Notes: generated by a model from the letters alone, not told the origin. Positions 16,370 through 25,816 are shown, counted from the first letter of the stretch. The stretch: 40,243 nt of DNA from UBA1424 sp041654095 (GCA_041654095.1 JBAZED010000010.1:1-40243); one strand, 5' to 3'. Made by a program: numbers and translations.

Positions 16370-18046
16370 TTTATAATTGATTTTGCGGAGTGCTGACGGT
16401 TTGACCTTGATGACATGGCGATCGTAGGTTATCAAGCCATTCAGCTCGTCCTCGACATCGCTGAGCTGCGTGTAAACGGCAGCTGCCAATCCCTGCTTCG
16501 CGGCCGGAATAATCTCATGTTCATATAAGGCAGCGATCGATTGCGTCAACTCGTCGCCGCTCTTCATCCGCTTGTATCCGAAGTTCTTTTCGTTGAAAGC
16601 GTGACCGGGAATGCGGAGGTGATAGCCGCCGAATTCCGATAGGACGCTCGCTCTTTTGAGCTTATCCTCTCGATACTTGTATTTGCGGAAATAGACGTGG
16701 TCGGATTTGATGTCCCCCACGCCTTGATCGTGCCAGCCGGAAGCGTGATCAAAGAGGCGCGTCTGATCGAGTTTTGAAACATCCTCCAACACTTTGGCGG
16801 CCTCGAATTGGCCCCAACCTTCGTTAAAAATTGTCCATAGGACAACAGATGGCGAATTGTACAGGTAGTCAATCGTCTGTTTGGCCTCGATGAGGAATTC
16901 CTCGCGACCATCTTTGCTCTCTCTTCCGAGCATCTTGTACTTGTCGTCCTTAAGATGCTTTTTCAAGATGACCGGGACGACCGTGGCGAGAAAGGAATAA
17001 TCCTCGCCGCCGTTGACGAAATCCTGCCAGACGAGCATGCCGAGGCGGTCGCAGTGATAATACCAGCGCGGCGCTTCGATCTTGATGTGCTTTCGGAGCA
17101 TGTTGAAGCCGAGGTTTTTGGCCAGCGTGATATCGTCGATATAGGCTTTGTCGGAAGGCGGGGTTAACAGGCCTTCTGGATAATAGCCTTGATCGAGCAG
17201 ACCGCTGTGAAAGAGGGGTTTGTTATTCAAGAAGAAACGCCGGTGGCCAAGTTCATCGCTAGCGACGCGAATCTTGCGCATCCCAAAGTATGATTCGACA
17301 TTATCTTGTCCTAGCGATGCAGAAAACTTATATAGGTAGGGATCATCGACGGTCCACGGGTGCATGTTGACGATGTCGATGAGGAACGGGGTGTTGCTCA
17401 TTCCGGTCGCCACCCGCTTTTCGATGGTGATTTGCACTTCTTTATCGACCGGTGAAAAAACGGTAATTTCAACTTGCTTTGCATCAAAAAGAGGCGTGAT
17501 TTTCAAATGGGAAATGTAATCATTTGGTGTGCTTTCGAGCCAGACCGGCAGGTAGATCCCACTCTGCGGCGTGTACCAAATGCCCCCTCTTTTGAGCTTT
17601 TGCTTGCCGCGGCTGTGGTAGGAGGTGTCGCTCAAGTCTTGGACGACGACGATCAAGGTGTTTTCGTCTTGGAGATGATCTTCAATCGCAAACGAAAATG
17701 GTAAGAAACCGCCGACATGTTCACCCAGCAAATGGTTGTTCAGATACACCTTGGCAATTTGGTCGACGGCCGTAAAGTTAAGGAAGACGCGGCCTTTGTT
17801 GAAACCTCTGGCAAGTTTAAAGACCTTGCGATAGATCAAGTACTCGTCGGGTTTAACAATGCGCTGGACTCTCGAGAGCGGCGCTTCCGGAGAATAAGGG
17901 ACGACGATTTTGCCGAAAAAAGCCGTCGGAATCGCGTTGTCGTCAGCGATGACGTAGTCCCATTCGCCATGCAAACAATGATATGAGTTGCGCACCATCT
18001 GCATGCGCGGATATTCGCTTAAAGGTAAACTCTTATCGATTTTCAT
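16352..18046 (-). CDS. Glycoside hydrolase family 2 (beta-galactosidase/beta-glucuronidase-like), short form
   Basis: A 564-residue GH2 enzyme with a sugar-binding jelly-roll (about 20-175), an immunoglobulin-like linker (175-265) and a TIM barrel (265-564). The general acid/base is Glu409 in IFNEGWGQ and the nucleophile Glu471 in SEFGGYH. It has no signal peptide, so it acts on imported sugar. It lacks the extra C-terminal domains of LacZ, and the substrate is a guess: beta-galactoside or beta-glucuronide. The start overlaps the MFS gene by 14 bases, and AAGGA precedes ATG. Coupling with the transporter suggests that the two handle the same glycoside. Confidence 0.9.
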   Translation of the reverse strand: MKIDKSLPLSEYPRMQMVRNSYHCLHGEWDYVIADDNAIPTAFFGKIVVPYSPEAPLSRVQRIVKPDEYLIYRKVFKLARGFNKGRVFLNFTAVDQIAKVYLNNHLLGEHVGGFLPFSFAIEDHLQDENTLIVVVQDLSDTSYHSRGKQKLKRGGIWYTPQSGIYLPVWLESTPNDYISHLKITPLFDAKQVEITVFSPVDKEVQITIEKRVATGMSNTPFLIDIVNMHPWTVDDPYLYKFSASLGQDNVESYFGMRKIRVASDELGHRRFFLNNKPLFHSGLLDQGYYPEGLLTPPSDKAYIDDITLAKNLGFNMLRKHIKIEAPRWYYHCDRLGMLVWQDFVNGGEDYSFLATVVPVILKKHLKDDKYKMLGRESKDGREEFLIEAKQTIDYLYNSPSVVLWTIFNEGWGQFEAAKVLEDVSKLDQTRLFDHASGWHDQGVGDIKSDHVYFRKYKYREDKLKRASVLSEFGGYHLRIPGHAFNEKNFGYKRMKSGDELTQSIAALYEHEIIPAAKQGLAAAVYTQLSDVEDELNGLITYDRHVIKVKPSALRKINYKLTKDL

Positions 18047-19346
18047 GGTCCTTTTCCAGCTGTTTGGTTTTCCGCTCTTTCATTATTAAGATAATGACCG
18101 GAGCGATAGCCAGCAATAGAACACCGGCGGCCGCCAAATAAATGTATTCGTTTGGCAATTTGACGAGGATGCCGTAGTCATTTAGATAGGTGTCGGCCGT
18201 ATTCATATAGGCGGCTTGGCCGATAAACGGTCCGGTCACCATCGGGATCAAGACGACGAAAATCATGCGCACGCCTTGAAAGAGGCCGACTTCCTTGCGA
18301 GGGGTGAAGTCGCGGATTTTCGATCCGAGGACGGCTGTCGAAATCATATAGCCGGTCATCATGATGATGCCGAAGATTATTATCGTGAGCATCTGCTTGG
18401 CAAAAAACATCCCGACCATTCCCGCGAAGGTCAGCCCGAGAGCGGGGAGCAAAATCTTGTTCTTGCCGATCTCATCCATGATCAATCCGGTCAAGACCGT
18501 ATAGATGCAGGCGACGAGTAAAACCGCGCCCATGATGATGGTGAAGTCGAGACCTTCGAACTTCAGATTCTTTTGAATGAAGATCAAGAAATACGGCATG
18601 AACGTCTGGATGGCAATGGCAAAAGCCAAGAACGATAACAGAGTTAAATAGAGGAGAGGGTTGGCTTTGATGACGCTCGGTTTAAAACCGTAAAAAATGT
18701 TTTTGAGATAAGATTCGTCCTTCTTCGGCTTGGCGACGTCTCTGGGAAACAAAAAGATCGAAATCACCCCGGTCACGACCGTCAATATGCCGAAGATCAT
18801 GAAGAAAGTGAACCAGCCCGGACCGGTCGCCATCCCCGAGAAACCTCCGAAGATGATGAGCATCGAGATGAGGGGGAGCACCGCTAAAACGGATTCGATT
18901 TTGCCGCTCGTCACCGGAGTCGAGACGTCGGTGGCATAGGCATTAAAGGCCGCGTCGTTAGCCGTGCTGCCGAAGAAAGTCATGAGGCAATCGAGGATGA
19001 TGATGAAGACGCCGGCCAGCATAAAACCATTTGCCAGCGGGAATAGCGCCTGCATGTTCTCCGTCGTGATAAAGGCAAAAGCGAGAACCGAAATTCCCCA
19101 GGCGATATAGCCAAAGGATATGAATGCTTTGCGCTTGCCGAGGCGGTCGGATAGAGCCCCCATCAACAGGGTGGTGATCGTCGCGGCGGCGGCGCTGAAA
19201 GCCACCATCCACGGGACGTATCCGGCATCTTGGGTCTGCTCGAAAATGTAGAGATTGAGAAACATGTTTTCAATCGTCCAGGCAAACTGCCCGACTAATC
19301 CGGCAATAATTAACGACAGCCAGTTGCGAATACCTAATTTGTTCAT
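18033..19346 (-). CDS. MFS sugar transporter
   Basis: About 437 residues with twelve hydrophobic helices and the MFS loop motif GALSDRLGKRKAF between helices 2 and 3, with a second-half counterpart GLIMDEIGKNKILL. It resembles SLC45/GPH-like sugar carriers. The start is set at ATG 19346, preceded by GAGGTGG and lying two bases after the upstream stop; a GTG three codons earlier is possible. It overlaps the GH2 gene by 14 bases, so an oligosaccharide or glycoside split by that enzyme is the likely cargo. Confidence 0.85.
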   Translation of the reverse strand: MNKLGIRNWLSLIIAGLVGQFAWTIENMFLNLYIFEQTQDAGYVPWMVAFSAAAATITTLLMGALSDRLGKRKAFISFGYIAWGISVLAFAFITTENMQALFPLANGFMLAGVFIIILDCLMTFFGSTANDAAFNAYATDVSTPVTSGKIESVLAVLPLISMLIIFGGFSGMATGPGWFTFFMIFGILTVVTGVISIFLFPRDVAKPKKDESYLKNIFYGFKPSVIKANPLLYLTLLSFLAFAIAIQTFMPYFLIFIQKNLKFEGLDFTIIMGAVLLVACIYTVLTGLIMDEIGKNKILLPALGLTFAGMVGMFFAKQMLTIIIFGIIMMTGYMISTAVLGSKIRDFTPRKEVGLFQGVRMIFVVLIPMVTGPFIGQAAYMNTADTYLNDYGILVKLPNEYIYLAAAGVLLLAIAPVIILIMKERKTKQLEKDHENR

Positions 19347-19348
19347 CT

Positions 19349-20293
19349 TTACCACCTCATGTCGGGAACGAGGTCCCAGACGGATTTGAAATGCTTTTTA
19401 TCTTCGCCGACGGTGAAGCCATCGTGATCGGTATTATGGATGAAAGCCCGCAAATCGGCTTCGGAATAAGCGGATTTGAGTAGTTTTTCAAGAGTATCGA
19501 CTTCTGCAGAGGCTTTGCCGATCAGTTCGAGAAACGCTTCGTTGCGCGGCTCGTTCGTGACGCAATCGCGCCATTCTTCCTTGTGATCGTTCAAGACATC
19601 GAGCAGATCGTTGTTCTTGACCTTGCGCGGCGTCGCCATGGCATTAATCGCCCCGCGCGGAGCAATCGCGCGAAACATAGCTTTTTTAATGCCGAGTGGC
19701 GAATGGAAGATGATTTGGCAAAACTTCATGTCGGTCCACGAAAGGTAGTAAGTGTCCGCTTTGATGACTTCATTCTCGAAAACATCTCTGGCTAATGAGT
19801 GCATCATCGCGGAGATGAGGCGGACTTTGCCTTTGCCGGCCGAGACGGCCTTGCGCGGTGCTATCTTGATGTTAAAGCGCTCCTTGATGAGGCAATCGAT
19901 ATGCGATTCATAGGAAGCGTGAGCGGCGAAGTAATATTTTCCTTCTTCGGGTTTCGCCGAAAAACCCGTCCGATAAAAGACGAAAGGATGGCAGTTGCGA
20001 TCCATGATGTAATGGAGGAACAAGCCGCGGATAAACGAGGATAGAATTTCCTTGTCGCGACCTTCTTTGCTATCCGCGTATTTCAATAGATAATGATAGG
20101 CCGTCGTGATGTCGATGTGATGGAGCTCCGTTCCGAAACCGCGCACGGCTTGGATGTCCGGTCGCTTCTTTAGACTATAGCCGTAAAAGAAGAAAACGTC
20201 CGGACCTTGGGCTCCTAGGAAAAGAGCGTCGTCGTCGATGGAATTTGTCGCCCGCATTTTCGCAAAAGCGAAGTGAGTCATAATCGCTGGCAT
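19349..20293 (-). CDS. Zinc-dependent phospholipase C-like protein (PF00882 family)
   Basis: 314 residues resembling the zinc-dependent phospholipase C domain family. The N-terminal MTHFAFAK and FLGAQGPDVFFF, then ELHHIDITTAYHYLL and FLHYIMDRNCHPFVFYR, supply the His/Asp residues expected to bind zinc. No signal peptide is seen, unlike secreted clostridial phospholipases, so this belongs to the cytoplasmic branch common in Firmicutes, whose substrate is not established. AAGGAG precedes the start. It leads the operon with the MFS carrier and GH2 enzyme. Confidence 0.8.
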   Translation of the reverse strand: MPAIMTHFAFAKMRATNSIDDDALFLGAQGPDVFFFYGYSLKKRPDIQAVRGFGTELHHIDITTAYHYLLKYADSKEGRDKEILSSFIRGLFLHYIMDRNCHPFVFYRTGFSAKPEEGKYYFAAHASYESHIDCLIKERFNIKIAPRKAVSAGKGKVRLISAMMHSLARDVFENEVIKADTYYLSWTDMKFCQIIFHSPLGIKKAMFRAIAPRGAINAMATPRKVKNNDLLDVLNDHKEEWRDCVTNEPRNEAFLELIGKASAEVDTLEKLLKSAYSEADLRAFIHNTDHDGFTVGEDKKHFKSVWDLVPDMRW

Positions 20294-20373
20294 TGTCCAC
20301 TCCTTTTATTAATAAAAATGTCTATTTATTATTTAACCATAATTAAGCGGATTGCGTTAGTGGCTTTCATAAT

Positions 20374-20397
20374 AAAAAAGACGGGATGACCCGTCTT
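20374..20397 (-). terminator. Terminator after the DUF4234 gene
   Basis: An 8-bp stem AAGACGGG/CCCGTCTT with loop TCAT (minus strand), followed by TTTTTT. Confidence 0.85.
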
Positions 20398-20417
20398 CAT
20401 CAATTAAAAAGTTTGAT

Positions 20418-20839
20418 TTATTTCGCCGGTGGCGGAACTTGGGCGACGGCGGACGCTTCTTTCGAATAGACTTCATTGACGTCGTTCCAAGCATGGAGAT
20501 AGAGGTATTGAGCCACGATTGGTCCTATGCCGATCATCGCGCCTAAAATAAGCCAGAGCAAGTACTTTCCGCCATCGAGCCGCGGGCTCTTGTTGCGGTT
20601 CGCATGAATTTCGCCCATCTTTCGACGAGTTTAAAATTCCAGACGAGACCATAGATACCAAGGGTGAGCAACGTAAATAGGAAATAGAGCAAAAGACCGG
20701 CGGTCTTCTTTCCGTCTTCTTTGCATGTTTCGTTGGTTTCAACGGCGGCGGCGTGGATGAGATAGAGCGGATAGATGCCCAATGTCAAAAAGCTGAAGAC
20801 TAAATACTTAAATAGACCACGATTAGTTTTTAATTCCAT
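20418..20839 (-). pseudogene. DUF4234 membrane protein, interrupted by a frameshift
   Basis: Two overlapping frames make one DUF4234-like protein. Frame one (20839 to about 20627) carries two related helices, FSFLTLGIYPLYLIHA and FTLLTLGIYGLVWNFK, ending at ERWAK. Frame two (about 20630 to 20418) continues IHANRNKSPRLDGGKYLLWL and a third helix ending in YLHAWNDVNEVY, as expected of the family C-terminus. The switch lies near 20618-20630, at GCG AAA TTC; adding one A there restores one reading frame of about 140 codons. This is a one-base loss (real or an assembly error). Promoter, strong AGAGGAGG site and terminator are intact. Confidence 0.7.
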
Positions 20840-20874
20840 GTTTCCTCCTCTTGTGAAACGAATTATGTATTTTT

Positions 20875-20903
20875 ATTAGAGCACAAGAAAATGGCACATA
20901 CAA
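20875..20903 (-). promoter_or_regulatory. Promoter for the DUF4234 gene
   Basis: TTGTAT (20898-20903), 17-bp spacer, TCTAAT (20875-20880) on the minus strand. Confidence 0.5.
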
Positions 20904-20930
20904 TGTTTATTTGTCGTTGATATATCGAGG

Positions 20931-22055
20931 CTAAAGGGCAATTTTCTTTAGATAACTGCGGCGTTTTTTGTGTTGTTCACGCGGGAAAAATCTCCACTGA
21001 GCTTGGACTTTGACGTTGTTTTCCAGATTCAAATTCGTCTCGCAATACGAGATGTTCTCGCGCATCATCCCCTGAATCAGATGGCGGAGGATGATGGCGT
21101 TGAAGGCCAGCGACTGATATTCGGGCAGAACGGCGATGAGCCCTAAGTCGATGACATCGGGCTTCTTGATGATTTTCATCATCTTGCGGACGGTTTTGAC
21201 ATTCAATCGACCACCGCTCTCCTGAAAAGCCGGTCCGAGCGATGGAACCGAGAGGCCAAAGGCCACGACATTTTCGTGCTCATCGCAGACGGTGATCATG
21301 AATTTGAGGTTTAAGAGGAGCATGAACTGGGTGATGATCTGCTGCTTCATCTCTTTGGTAAACGGCACCGTTCCATACAGCTCTTTGTACCCTTCGTCTA
21401 AACAGTGAAAAATACCATCTTTGTATTTATTGATATACTGGCGTTTGTTCTTGCCGGTGCCGATGTGGAGGCGAAATTTCTCCATGGCGGCGTCGGCGAC
21501 GCGGTCCAAGGTCGGGTCCACGCTCTCCGGGCGATATAGTTTATATTCGACCCAATCAACTTCTTTTTCAAAGCCGTAGTTTTCGATTAATCTGCCGTAA
21601 TATTCGTAGTTGTATTGCTCTTCGAAGGTCGCGATGTGATTAAATCCTTCAATCAATAATCCTTCGCGTTCGAGGTCGCTGTAGCCGAGCGGTCCGCAGA
21701 TGAGATCCATGCCGTTTTTAGCGGCCCATTTCTCAACGGCTAAAAACAGGGCATCTGCCACTTCTTGATCGTCAATCGCATCAAACCGCGTGAAGCGGGC
21801 TCGCCTCTCGCCCGTCTTCTCGTTGCTCTGCGTCTGGATGATGCCCGAGATGCGGCCGGCGACGCGATCGTCCTTAAAGGCGAGGAAAAAGGATGAGATC
21901 GATGTTTCATAATAAGCGTTTTTCTTAGAAAAAACCTTCATCTCATCTCCATATAATGGAGGAACGAAATATGGGTTGCCCCTATATAAATCTAACGGAA
22001 ACGAGACGAATTGATGGCGCATCTTGCGCGTCGTGACTTCTTTAATGTTGATCAT
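20931..22055 (-). CDS. GNAT-like N-acetyltransferase, large form, unknown substrate
   Basis: About 374 residues. The N-terminal MINIKEVTTRKMRHQFVSFPLDLYRGNPYFVPPLYGDE, the block FFLAFKDDRVAGRISGII and the late VIDLGLIAVLPEYQSLAFNAIILRHLI resemble a family of uncharacterised acyl-CoA N-acyltransferases with tandem GNAT folds. The substrate is unknown. The frame extends to a TTG at 22097, but ATG 22055 gives the family-like start; neither has a clear ribosome-binding site. No partner gene is evident: the PEPCK-like gene upstream is 123 bases away. Confidence 0.65.
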   Translation of the reverse strand: MINIKEVTTRKMRHQFVSFPLDLYRGNPYFVPPLYGDEMKVFSKKNAYYETSISSFFLAFKDDRVAGRISGIIQTQSNEKTGERRARFTRFDAIDDQEVADALFLAVEKWAAKNGMDLICGPLGYSDLEREGLLIEGFNHIATFEEQYNYEYYGRLIENYGFEKEVDWVEYKLYRPESVDPTLDRVADAAMEKFRLHIGTGKNKRQYINKYKDGIFHCLDEGYKELYGTVPFTKEMKQQIITQFMLLLNLKFMITVCDEHENVVAFGLSVPSLGPAFQESGGRLNVKTVRKMMKIIKKPDVIDLGLIAVLPEYQSLAFNAIILRHLIQGMMRENISYCETNLNLENNVKVQAQWRFFPREQHKKRRSYLKKIAL

Positions 22056-22178
22056 TTCATTTGTTTGTCCATTTGTGCAATGGTTAGATTTTAGCAAAAT
22101 GAACCGCCGTTGGGAAGAAACGTCAAACGACGGCTATGCTTAAAAACTATTGTAATCCTGAATTTTGCTCGGCCTTTA

Positions 22179-23888
22179 TTATTTGCCGACGAGGTGTTTT
22201 AACAATTTAGTAGCCGCTTCCTGGGGTCCGCGCATCTCGAGACCGGGGACCGCTAAGCGGGTGTAAAGCTCACCAATCACGACTTTTTCTTTATCTAAAG
22301 AATTGAAATAGCTTTGCAGCAGGATTTCGGTTTGCGCGCGCCTCTGCGCCGGACCGAACGGATTCGCAAAATACGAACTGACCAAACCGATTTCGTTCGT
22401 CGTCCCTTTGGCTTTTCGCTGCCCGCTGCGGAAGACGTCCACCGCTTCTTCTAGATTGTCAAAGAGGCGCAGGCCGATATCCATCGGGCTGTAATTGTTC
22501 GCGTAGAGCATCATGTCGACGCGATGGTTCGCGGTGATGAACTTATAAGTCGTGACCGGCAGGACGACGCGGGCGTTGACTTGGTCGGGATTGAGGAAGA
22601 TGGCGCGGTCGATCTTTTGATAGGCGTAGCCGGCTTCGAGGTCGTCGAGGCGGATGAAAGCCCCGGTTTCGGTGCCGTGGGCGTAGACTCTACCGTCTTT
22701 TTTAAACAAGGTCCCCATGTCGTCAAAGACGATTTTCATCTGTTTGATGTAGTCTTTGCCGATGAGGCGCAGCGCTTCGAGCGTCTCCGATTTACCCGCG
22801 CCGCTATCGCCGACCACGACGATGTTCTTCGTCTCATTATTCCGCAAGACGATGGCGACCATCGCCCCGTGAATCGGCAGCTTTTTCTGATCGATCATCG
22901 ATAAGTTGTGGAGGGTGAGCAGCATCTTTTTTAGATAGCCGAAATAATCGTTCTTGTCCAAGCGGCTGACGAAACCTAGGTAAATATCGTTCTCGCGATC
23001 GTGAGTGTACGTGCAATCGTATTGAGTCTCGCCGATTCCATAGAGGTAGACGATGTCGGGTTTCCGGTCTTTGATCTCGTCAAAAGACGCGAATTCGAAG
23101 AGGTTCGAAAGGCCGATTCCCTGATGGAGGAAATCGCGGTGAATGTAGACATAGGCGAGGAGCGGCCCGACCTTGATCGGAAAGGCAAAAAAGTGCATTT
23201 TATTAATGTTTAGTTTTGGAATAGGATTTTCGCTGATCTCTCGAAAGAGGTCGGAACGGGTATTGCTTTTGGTGTAGACGATAAAAGGCGGCCTGGTGGC
23301 GATTTTGCTGATGAAAGGTATGTTTTGCAGGTTCTCGTAGTCGCGGTTGTACGGGACGCGATGATGGACGTATAGAAGGTTGGCGTTGACGCCGGCGGGC
23401 AATTGGCGGTAGACGTGGAATTCCTCCCCCTGCAAGTTCGTCGACACGCCGCGATAAAGCGATAGAATCATGCTGTTAAAGTGATCGATGGTCGTGATGA
23501 CATCCGGAACTTTGGCGCTCTGCTGATAAAGGTGGGAGGAAGCCATCAAACCAAACCGTTGCAGGCTGCGCCAGTAATCGTAAAACATCTCGGTAAAATG
23601 GTATAATTCGTCGCGTTTGTTCAACAGGTGATGGAGATTCGGGTTGTTCGTGTAAATCTCGTCAAAGGGAAAGACGTAGAGGAGTTTATAGGCATCGAGG
23701 ATCTGTTCGATCGCAATGTCATCCAAACTCTCCATCGTCACATCCTTGTCGGCGCGAAGTTTATTAATAAACTGGGTGAGGACATTGGCGAAGCTCTTGG
23801 ACTGCAAGACGCTGACTTCGGAGTCGCACAGCGAAGCATCGAAATTGATCAGCGCATAAGTATCGGTCAAGTGGAATTTCTTCATCAT
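22179..23888 (-). CDS. PEPCK/HPr-kinase-like P-loop protein, unknown role
   Basis: 569 residues. The C-terminal part has the layout shared by PEP carboxykinases and HPr kinase: HGAM at 340-343, a P-loop GDSGAGKSE at 360-368 (as in HprK, rather than the GxxGTGKTT of PEPCK) and a metal site FDDMG at 388-392, followed by HGTETGAFIRLDDL. The N-terminal 330 residues are unfamiliar. Databases tend to call such proteins phosphoenolpyruvate carboxykinase, but the P-loop is kinase-like, so a protein or small-molecule kinase is also possible. ATG follows AGGAG. It starts 12 bases after the PhnW-like gene and is likely cotranscribed with it. Confidence 0.6.
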   Translation of the reverse strand: MMKKFHLTDTYALINFDASLCDSEVSVLQSKSFANVLTQFINKLRADKDVTMESLDDIAIEQILDAYKLLYVFPFDEIYTNNPNLHHLLNKRDELYHFTEMFYDYWRSLQRFGLMASSHLYQQSAKVPDVITTIDHFNSMILSLYRGVSTNLQGEEFHVYRQLPAGVNANLLYVHHRVPYNRDYENLQNIPFISKIATRPPFIVYTKSNTRSDLFREISENPIPKLNINKMHFFAFPIKVGPLLAYVYIHRDFLHQGIGLSNLFEFASFDEIKDRKPDIVYLYGIGETQYDCTYTHDRENDIYLGFVSRLDKNDYFGYLKKMLLTLHNLSMIDQKKLPIHGAMVAIVLRNNETKNIVVVGDSGAGKSETLEALRLIGKDYIKQMKIVFDDMGTLFKKDGRVYAHGTETGAFIRLDDLEAGYAYQKIDRAIFLNPDQVNARVVLPVTTYKFITANHRVDMMLYANNYSPMDIGLRLFDNLEEAVDVFRSGQRKAKGTTNEIGLVSSYFANPFGPAQRRAQTEILLQSYFNSLDKEKVVIGELYTRLAVPGLEMRGPQEAATKLLKHLVGK

Positions 23889-23900
23889 TTATCTCCTCGC

Positions 23901-25025
23901 CTAATAGCGAACTGGGACTTGAATGTTTAACGCGAGCAACGACTCTCCGAGGACGATAAAAAACGTTTCGATGTCGGGGACGTCAATCGCTCCTAAGGAG
24001 CCGATGCGGAAGGCTTGGACGCCTCCCACGGGGCGCGGAAAGAGGATAAAGCCTCGCTCGAAGCAATAGTCATGAACTTTTTTAAAATCCCAATTTTGAT
24101 CGTTTGGATATAGGACGGAAACGACGAGCGGCCCTTGACGCTCGCGCTTAATGTGCTCTCGAAAGCCGAGGCGAGTTAGACCATCATGAATAGCTTTGTT
24201 GACGCGCTTAATCCGAGCATACTTTGCTTCTCCGCCTTCTTCGAAATACTCCTTGACGCCTTGCGCGGCGGCATAGACGAGTTGGACGGGGGGCGTGAAT
24301 TGCATCTCGCCGTCATATTCGAAGTGGTAATACTGACGGTATAAATTGCAGTAGTAAGAACGCTTTGGATAATCCTTTGATTTTTCGATGATGTCTCTTC
24401 GCCCGATGATAAAACATAAGCCGGGCATCGCCGCGATTCCTTTTTGAGCCGAGGCTAATATGAAATCGACATTGTCATCGACAATATCAAGGGGAACGAG
24501 GGCGAAAGAAGAGGTGGCGTCGATGACAAAGACCGCGCCGCGAAGGTGGGCGATGGCGCCGATGCCCCGAATGTCGTTGAGAATTCCGGAGCCGGTTTCG
24601 TGATGGGTTGTATAGACGAGGGCAATATCCTCATTGTCATTCAAAACTTGGCGAACGGATGCGAGGTCGATGGGTTCTGTGAAAGGAAGCTTTAATTCGA
24701 TGTGCGCCAGACCGTAATATTTGCAGATGTCCACCGCTCGCGATGAATAAGCGCCGTTATTGATGATCAAGACTTTTTTGTTATCGGGGAGGAGGGAGTT
24801 CAAGGCGACATCCATATTTAGGGTTCCAGAACCCGAGAACAAAACAGCGACGTGTTCATGATCATTACCTTCGGCAATTTTAACCAAGTCTTTTCTCAGC
24901 TTCTCGATGACATCGACAAAAACGTGTTCCCGATGGCACATATCGGGTGCTAAAAGAGCGGATTTGACCGAGTCGGTCGTCGTGGCAGGACCGGGGTTTA
25001 ACAATACATTTCGCTTAATCTTCAT
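23901..25025 (-). CDS. Class V aminotransferase, PhnW (2-aminoethylphosphonate:pyruvate transaminase) type
   Basis: About 374 residues, a PLP enzyme with the PhnW-like N-terminus KRNVLLNPGPATTTDSVK and DMCHREHVFVDV, the cofactor loop FSGSGTLNMDVAL, the aspartate strand VFVIDATSSFALVPLD, and the PLP lysine in ASAQKGIAAMPG. PhnW interconverts 2-aminoethylphosphonate plus pyruvate with phosphonoacetaldehyde plus alanine, in phosphonate breakdown or synthesis. No other phosphonate gene is nearby, and alanine-glyoxylate-type transaminases share the fold, so the substrate is inferred. ATG 25025 follows GAGG; a GTG two codons earlier is less likely. Confidence 0.72.
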   Translation of the reverse strand: MKIKRNVLLNPGPATTTDSVKSALLAPDMCHREHVFVDVIEKLRKDLVKIAEGNDHEHVAVLFSGSGTLNMDVALNSLLPDNKKVLIINNGAYSSRAVDICKYYGLAHIELKLPFTEPIDLASVRQVLNDNEDIALVYTTHHETGSGILNDIRGIGAIAHLRGAVFVIDATSSFALVPLDIVDDNVDFILASAQKGIAAMPGLCFIIGRRDIIEKSKDYPKRSYYCNLYRQYYHFEYDGEMQFTPPVQLVYAAAQGVKEYFEEGGEAKYARIKRVNKAIHDGLTRLGFREHIKRERQGPLVVSVLYPNDQNWDFKKVHDYCFERGFILFPRPVGGVQAFRIGSLGAIDVPDIETFFIVLGESLLALNIQVPVRY

Positions 25026-25223
25026 TGGCACCTCATTTAGATAAAAACTGCGAATCGATGATGTTCTAATTATAACAACCGGTTGCGGTTTAGTTTACTA
25101 AATTAGTTGAATCATGCAAACGGAGAATTCTTTGTTAAAAACCGACAACAAACGGATCGCTGTAAATCGGACACTCGATTGTAATGAGAATAAGCATAAG
25201 AAAAGCGATGGTGTCGAAAGCGA

Positions 25224-25748
25224 TTAATCGAGTATTTTCTGGTAGCGGCAAACTGCGATCTCGCGGCCGTGATAAGTACCAAGTCCTTCATATTGCTTGA
25301 TGAAGCCAGCTTTTTCCAGAACTTTTCGCGAGGCGATGTTATCGGCATCGCAGACACCGCACACTTCCGATAAGCCGAAGTGCGTTTTTATGATTGGCAA
25401 AAAGCCAAGCAGAGCTTCAGTCGCATATCCACTGCCGACATAAGGCTTGCCGATGTGATACCCGACCTCGTATCCGCTTTCGATTTTCACCAATTGAATA
25501 TGGCCGATATACTGACCATCTTTTTGTATGGCATAGACAAACGGACCTTTGGGGCTTTGATACGAATTGATTAGATGAACAATCGTCTCCTCTGCCGCTT
25601 TGTCATCGATAAACACTTCGTCAAGAACGAAGCGGCGATTATCTTTATCAAGCGATAAAAGATGGACGGACTCGACCATCGAGAGTTTAAACGGTCCGAT
25701 AGTTAATCTATTAGTTCGATATGAAATGAGATGTGAAGAAAACTTAGT
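25224..25748 (-). CDS. GNAT family N-acetyltransferase (RimJ/RimL-like)
   Basis: About 174 residues of the RimL-type acetyltransferase fold: N-terminal YRTNRLTIGPF, substrate strand YIGHIQLVKIESGYEVGYHI, acetyl-CoA loop VGSGYATEALLGFLP and the C-terminal NIASRKVLEKAGF. It transfers acetyl from acetyl-CoA to an amine, perhaps a protein N-terminus or a drug. The internal ATG 25748 is preferred over 25772 because it gives a typical RimL-like start. It lies 68 bases after the DUF5714 gene and may share its transcript. The stretch 25026-25223 downstream holds no gene. Confidence 0.82.
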   Translation of the reverse strand, partial: TKFSSHLISYRTNRLTIGPFKLSMVESVHLLSLDKDNRRFVLDEVFIDDKAAEETIVHLINSYQSPKGPFVYAIQKDGQYIGHIQLVKIESGYEVGYHIGKPYVGSGYATEALLGFLPIIKTHFGLSEVCGVCDADNIASRKVLEKAGFIKQYEGLGTYHGREIAVCRYQKILD

Positions 25749-25816
25749 CATTGTTTTAATGTATTGCTTCAAGTCGATGGCAACGATGTTTAATTATGAA
25801 ATCCCTAAAAACCATT

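Noticed and set aside
22524..22904. A 126-codon plus-strand frame opposite the PEPCK-like gene.
   Set aside because: Antisense to a recognised P-loop region; no independent evidence.
25085..25105. TTTAGT/ACTAAA inverted repeat upstream of the PhnW-like gene, considered as operator.
   Set aside because: Short and AT-rich; no second site or matching regulator, so not listed as a feature.
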